From the NCBI GenBank assembly GCA_963920665.1, contig OY987273.1:13952501-14016500 (forward strand): a DNA stretch of 64,000 nt, in the 5' to 3' direction. Positions 59,291 through 64,000 of the stretch are shown here, in pieces; within the stretch, counting starts at the first letter, position 1, and the number at the start of each line of letters is the position of its first letter. A program made the translations under genes and the position numbers. The stretch is from Straminergon stramineum (lineage: Eukaryota > Streptophyta > Bryopsida > Hypnales > Calliergonaceae). The notes beneath the pieces were generated by a model that worked only from the letters and a program-made list of their open reading frames with translations, did no database searches and was not told where the DNA came from.

Positions 59291-60369
59291 ACCTTCTAAA
59301 CCTTCATAGTACATCTCCAAAACCTTGGGAATTAAATGATGTTTCTTGTTCACCTATTAGAGTGACTGAACTTGACGTTTTGTACTTTTGGAGAGAGCTT
59401 TTGTTTTGTATACAAAAGTTTAAGTAAACCTTGGATAACTTTTACAATAACATCTTGAATGTCCTCTATAGAATACTTAGCCAAAGAAATCGTACATTGT
59501 ATAAGGATTTGCATGTTACGCTTCTTCATCTTTTAATGATGAGGTGGCTAATTTTGAGTCCATAAATGATAGAAACTCTCTATATAGGATAGAAGAGAAT
59601 CTCATCATCTTGTAAATTTTGTAGTGTAAGAAGGGGTGGTCCTCCTTGGAAGTTTTACCTCCAAAGAGCACATTTGTAATTTGTAACTTAACAATTTACA
59701 ACATCTAAGAAAGATGACTTCAAAGGTGTCCCACTTGTCCATTTAGAAATATCTTGTATCTTGGGGGTGACCAATTTTCAAGGATTGGCATGCGAAAAAA
59801 AGAAATGAAAGAATTTAAACACTTTGGATGGTTTGAACAATGTCTTCATCAAAGACAACAATCTTTTGATTTGATGTGCATATGCTTGATTTTTTGTTCA
59901 TTTCAATGTGCTTTGCAACATGTTTGTTTGCATTTATGACGTTTTCCACCCAAAAAGGGTTTAGGGTTGTGTAAAAAAGATGATTTCATGTTCAATGTAG
60001 AGCAAACTTGAAGAAATTAGAAAAAGACTTTGGGTGCTTCTAGGGTAACCTCTATAATATTATTATGCAATGGTAGAATGTAAGCATTTCAAATTCTCCC
60101 TTTTTGTTTCAATAGAAGTCAATCATGTCACATACTTTTGTATTTTTTATTCCTTTTTTCCCTTTTGGCCCATTCCTTTTTTTTTCTTTGTGAACAATGT
60201 AGACATATTTTTGGAACCATAAAGAAACAACTCAAAATCTCATTCTACATTCTAGACCATATCATAGTGGTCTTATGATTTTATTTGAAAGCAAGCGAAA
60301 TAGAAGTGGGAAGTTGTAATGCCAAAGTTTCTCCTCCATATCAAGGTTTCTTTTTGCTATTATTTATGA

Positions 60370-60680
60370 TGGTCCGTCCTTTCTAGAGCCACGGTCGCCC
60401 TTTACCTGCATGCACCCCTTATACTAGCAGTTGTCCCAAAATCCGTGGTTGCCTGGATCCGCGAGCACCTCTAGAACCCGCAGTCACCCCCCTCCTGTGG
60501 TCACTTCCATACCGATGGTCACTTTCATACCCATGGTCGCCCATTTTGCACGCGCCAGACCCGTACACGCCCTAGGACGACCTCGAGTATTTAAGTGGTC
60601 GCCCAGACCCACGGTCGCCACTCTTGGTCTTGTGCATTGGCTTTCATCCACCTTGAAGTGGTTGAATGCGTGCTTGTGGG
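60370..60680 (+). repeat. Degenerate minisatellite upstream of the kinase-like gene
   Basis: Words of the type GACCCACGGTCGCC, ACCCATGGTCGCCC and ATCCGTGGTTGCCT recur about ten times. The block ends in TTTCATCCACCTTGAAGTGG, which is also found after the copy at 63.6 kb. Confidence 0.65.
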
Positions 60681-60765
60681 CCAAGGTGACCTCAGAAGGG
60701 GAAGTTTTTGCCCTTTTCCCTCGCCAAGTTCAAGTCAAGAATGTCTCCTTTTTCAAAATAGGACC

Positions 60766-61212
60766 ATGTCTACTTCAAAGGAAAGAAGTAGTATGGGTCA
60801 GATATCTTCTTGGGACAAGGACCTTGACAATCTTATAGCGTTTCTTGTAGATATAACTATAAAGGAGGCAACTAGGAGTGCAGGACCATCCAAGACAAAG
60901 AAGTCCAAGACAATAGATGACAGGGACCCTACCTATCCTCTAGCGCGATATACGACCTATGCGCATGAGGCTTGTCTGCAATGGTATGAGGAAAAAAGTG
61001 TACAATATTTGGAGAGGAAATGCTTGAAAAATAAAGAAGCAAACATCCAATCCTTGAAGGACGAGTTGGAGGACTTTATTACAAGGAAATGCAAGGAATC
61101 TTTGGACTATGCATATGTGAATGAAGTGTATTTCAACCAATGGCAAATGTGGATTGGCAATTGCTTACAAACTAGTATATTCAACACCAAGAAGTTGATG
61201 CTTCAGTTGTGA
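60766..61212 (+). pseudogene. Upstream ORF segment of the kinase-like gene
   Basis: About 148 residues from MSTSKERSSM to a stop at 61212. It has a short basic stretch (PSKTKKSKTI) and a helical, Glu/Lys-rich part (LKNKEANIQSLKDELEDF). It lies 104 bases upstream of the kinase segment on the same strand; stops separate them. It may be the N-terminal part of the same broken protein. No known domain was recognised. Confidence 0.4.
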
Positions 61213-61315
61213 CCTATAGTGCCAGAATTTGGAGAAACGGATAGGGCCTAGGAGTTCCGCTAGAAGATGGATTGGCGGAAATTGTAGCAAAAAGATTGTC
61301 AAGGTTTGAAGCTAG

Positions 61316-62349
61316 AAGTATGGGGTGGCAGACAGATGCATTGAAGGCTACATTATGAGAGATAGTGGTTCATGTATCAGGTGGGTCTACTCAGAGGCCA
61401 AGGAGGTCCCACTTACTGGATTTGATCATCAAGGAGGATACACAAAGGTGCACAAGGTAGGCATTGAAGGGATGTCCACAATCCCAACACATGTACATTT
61501 TGTGGGGAAATTGTCAAAGCAAAGGAGAAAATGCAATGTGAAGGTGGAGTGGTCAGTAGAGGCTTTGATATGCCCGTTGAATCATCCGGCCATTATTAAA
61601 TTCCTAGTTGTCCACAACAAAACAATGGAAGTATACATTTTGTGGTGGAATGGTGGTGATTTCAAAGAGTTGCTTCATTTGAATGAGAAGGTGGTGTCAC
61701 ATGCGGAATGGCATGAAATCAAGTTGGTCAAGCAACTTACAAGCCAACAACAAAAAGAAATTAGCCTCTTCCGAAGACACAAGGCGAAGTTGGCATGGGC
61801 CTTGGTTTATATGACAAGTCTCGTGCACAATGCAAAGGTGCTACACAATGACTTATCACCTGTAAACATATTGTTGCATTATCCCCCTTCTCGGACGAAG
61901 AGATCAACATTGAGATTTGTGATTGGGGAATTGCAAGTCGTATTCAAGAAGGAGCTCCCTCACATTTTGGATATGAAAAACTGGAAAAACTTGATGCTGA
62001 GAAGGTGAGCCATTGGTGGACAGCTCCAAAGTTGTTCTATTTGTTTGGGCTAGAGGGTTCGGATAGGAATTTAGATGTGATGAAAGCGACCTACAAATAT
62101 TTGGTGAAATCCGACTCATATTCAATTGGAAAGTTGACCCAACGCATGAACATAGAACACATGGTTGAATACGACAAGGTTTTATTTAGAAATCATGAGT
62201 CATCAAGGTACTTTGCCATAAAGTTACGTGAACTAGGTGATCCTGATGTTAACAGAAGACCAACATGTGCGCAAGTGGTGGACCTCCTCATGGATAAACC
62301 ATTGTTCATGAAACCACTTGAATTCATCTTTTGGGACTCTGTCCTCTAA
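61316..62349 (+). pseudogene. Protein-kinase-like gene with a single-base frameshift
   Basis: The first frame (from about 61325) shows a Gly-loop-like GGYTKVHKV at residues 37-45, a candidate VAIK-type lysine in VGKLSK (K62), an alpha-C-like VEALICPLNHPAIIKF, and the catalytic loop HNDLSPVNILL (H174, D176, N181). At the C run 61883-61887 the frame shifts. Continuing in the other frame gives EICDWGIASR (DWG in place of DFG), then WWTAPKL at the APE position and RRPTCAQVVDLLM near the end. One more C would join the two frames, so this is a 1-base loss or an assembly error. The kinase core is otherwise almost complete. Its closest group is unknown; the upstream minisatellite suggests it belongs to a repeated family. 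Confidence 0.7.
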
Positions 62350-62747
62350 TAGGATTTGATGTAATATTTTTTTAGCGGGAATAGTAACGTTGGCCACCTT
62401 TGTGCCTCCCATTTTGGAAAAGCAATGCAAGTGTATAAACTATTTTTAATGTGAAGTGCATGTTTGCACCCAAAATATTGAGTATTGTACATACACATCA
62501 CCTACTCGCATGCATTTGGGTTTGAATATGAATTCTTTGCATAGTTCATTGTAGCTTGAACATCAAATGAATGGGATTGATATGATTCATAAGTAACATA
62601 GAGATCAATTATGGAGAACTCCAGTCCTTATTTAGTCGATATGCCCAAATTAGATTGTAATAATCCGTTGACTATGTTTTCACCCAAAATATTCAAATAC
62701 TACCGTTTGTACTTTGTAGTGCGAGTACTAAATTTTCCCAAAAAGGT
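62350..62747. other. AT-rich stretch without gene
   Basis: It follows the kinase-like gene, and no element or open frame was recognised. It may include the gene's 3' untranslated region. Confidence 0.4.
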
Positions 62748-62844
62748 CACTAGAAGAAAGTTGTGCTAGTTTCAACAGAAACCAGCTAACGCAAAATTCT
62801 GTATCAATTGGTTTTGTTGAAACCACCACAACTTTCTTCTAGTG
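62748..62844. mobile_element. CACTAG-family MITE, 97 bp
   Basis: It starts CACTAGAAGAAAGTTGTG and ends CACAACTTTCTTCTAGTG, so the terminal inverted repeats are perfect over 18 bases and pair further inside. Flanks are GGT (left) and GAT (right), matching at two of three positions. It is a shorter relative of the element at 6133. Confidence 0.8.
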
Positions 62845-63614
62845 GATTTAAGAACACCCTAAACCCTAGGATTCTATAGTATGCGGACTTCAGAAGATGG
62901 GTATAAAATGTTAGGAAGAAAATGTTAGGAATTTTCACCATGAAGATTGGAAAATATTATCCTTAGACTTGATCAAAGTCATTATTTTGGCCATGCCAAA
63001 AAGAATGCACTTGGACTTCAAATCATGACATATGTTTTAATTTATTTTAAAAATGGTGTTGCTTCTTTATACTCATTCATCAACATGAATCGACTACATA
63101 CTTACAAAAATATAGATAATTTGGATTGTACAACATGTAGGAAAAAATAGTAGGTACGAAGTACATGATGATTTAAAAAAAAAAAACTCTAAAAAATGTA
63201 CTTATGGAATTGGAAAATGTCAATCCCAATGGTTATTTTGTTGAGATACAAAATGGACATCCCATGATTTAATTATTTTCTAAGAAGATAGAAAATTTAG
63301 AAAATCCTTAATTATCTACAAACTAAAAGTCTACATAACTTTGATTTTATGAATGAATATGGAATACTTAAGAGCTTTCTACACTAAATAGTGAAATTAG
63401 GTTGCCCACACTATATAAATACTTCATTTTAGATTACAAAAATGCACTACTTTTGAATTAGGTGTTGTTGTAATTGGAACTCATGAACCTTCATGTGTAC
63501 AAATGGAAATATATGTAGAATTTTTTATTCACTTTGATGGCTTGTAAAGTATCTTTTGGGGGGTAAGTCAATCTAATTGTTAAGGCAACCTAATTTCACT
63601 ATTCAGTGTAGGTA
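62845..63614. other. AT-rich stretch without gene
   Basis: Only one modest open frame (62947-63150, plus) without recognisable content. An A run lies near 63174-63185. Confidence 0.4.
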
Positions 63615-63900
63615 TTTGTCGTCGCGGTCAGGGTTTCGGGACCTATGGTCGCCCCAAATCTGTGGTTGTTGACGAAGGTCTTGGACTCACAGTCACCTTC
63701 CTGACCTACACTCGCCCCGCCCCCCCCCCCCCCCCCCCCCGTGGACCCGCCCCCTACCCATCTAGAGCCATACTCACCCTGAGGTGACTACAAGTACAAA
63801 ATCAGACCCTAAACCCGTAGTCTGTCATCCTTCTCTCTTGCACCTTATCTTTTATCCACCTTGAAGTGGCTAATTGCATGCTCGAGAGGGAAGGCGGGTG
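63615..63900 (+). repeat. Third copy of the minisatellite with a 21-C run
   Basis: Words such as GGACCTATGGTCGCCCC and the closing TTTATCCACCTTGAAGTGGC match the block upstream of the kinase-like gene. Positions 63720-63740 are an uninterrupted run of 21 C. Any downstream gene would lie beyond the window edge. Confidence 0.6.
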
Positions 63901-64000
63901 TTGTGAGGAGGATATTCTATCTCTCCTCATGTCACTTTCATCTATGTGTTCCAATGATCGTAAATCACGCCAAATTGTTTGAAACTTGATTGTAATTGTA

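Larger units (their letters stand above)
57881..60369. other. AT-rich stretch without gene
   Basis: No coding region is supported. Contents: two loosely repeated blocks around 58050-58170 and 58270-58380 (both with GGAGACTTGG/AAGCCCTTCTC-type words), a short TATAGGG/TTAGGG run at 58609-58640, the SINE-like sequence and the hairpin listed separately, and another single minisatellite-type word near 58890. Confidence 0.45.

Noticed and set aside
1..64000. CRISPR array, bacterial operons, organelle or viral insertions
   Set aside because: No short direct repeats with regular spacers, no ribosome-binding-site-led gene clusters, and no recognisable organelle or viral genes.

Overview
The window is nuclear DNA of a land plant, taken from a repeat-rich, AT-rich stretch of a probably large genome. 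The evidence is plant-type content: a two-exon J-domain/DUF3444 gene, CACTA (En/Spm) transposons, a Stowaway-type MITE, long LTRs and spliced eukaryotic gene structure. There is no bacterial gene organisation. I cannot fix the species. The mixture would suit a fern, bryophyte or gymnosperm as well as a flowering plant.

Only one host gene looks intact: a J-domain protein on the minus strand at 13197-15917 (two exons, 807 aa), inside a GC-richer island reaching about 17 kb. Almost everything else is mobile-element sequence in various stages of decay.

Layout. 1-3764: two long LTR-like units (A inserted in B). 3765-13196: mostly AT-rich DNA without recognisable genes, with one CACTA-type MITE (6133-6336) and a ~180-bp tandem duplication. 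13197-17000: the J-domain gene and its upstream region. 17.3-17.65 kb: tandem palindromic repeat. 19672-20237: Stowaway-like MITE with TA duplication. 22.35-23.16 kb: ~180-bp tandem repeat array. 24.47-29.14 kb: a broken minus-strand coding region of an unrecognised zinc-ligand-rich family, interrupted by a 2,038-bp CACTA element (26560-28597, TTT target duplication) with a ~580-bp palindrome in its core. 29474-42825: a 13.35-kb CACTA element with near-perfect 30-bp terminal inverted repeats, a decayed tnp2-type transposase on the minus strand and a divergent second gene on the plus strand.

42.83-55.44 kb is a nest. A minus-strand coding region (X1) is split by a ~3.37-kb solo-LTR-like unit R (44619-51363, ACCTC duplication). 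R is itself split by a second copy of the same family in the opposite orientation, L (44975-48347, CTTAG duplication). A third related LTR, C, lies at 51965-55442, with a primer-binding-site-like sequence at its inner edge. 55.85-57.5 kb: a second X-family coding region (X2). 57.5-64 kb: a degraded minisatellite (unit about GACCCRCGGTCGCCC) in three places, one of them just upstream of a broken protein-kinase-like gene (60.7-62.35 kb), plus a 21-C run at 63720.

The most unusual observation is that the 3.4-kb LTRs (A, B, C, L, R) themselves carry a long open reading frame, about 560-750 codons. It begins downstream of a TATA box in the LTR, where plant LTRs normally code for nothing. Two full-length copies in one nest have matching lengths (3,373 and about 3,367 bp) and clean 5-bp duplications. 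Their premature stops in R are C-to-T or G-to-A changes, mainly CAG to TAG, as expected of methylated and silenced copies.
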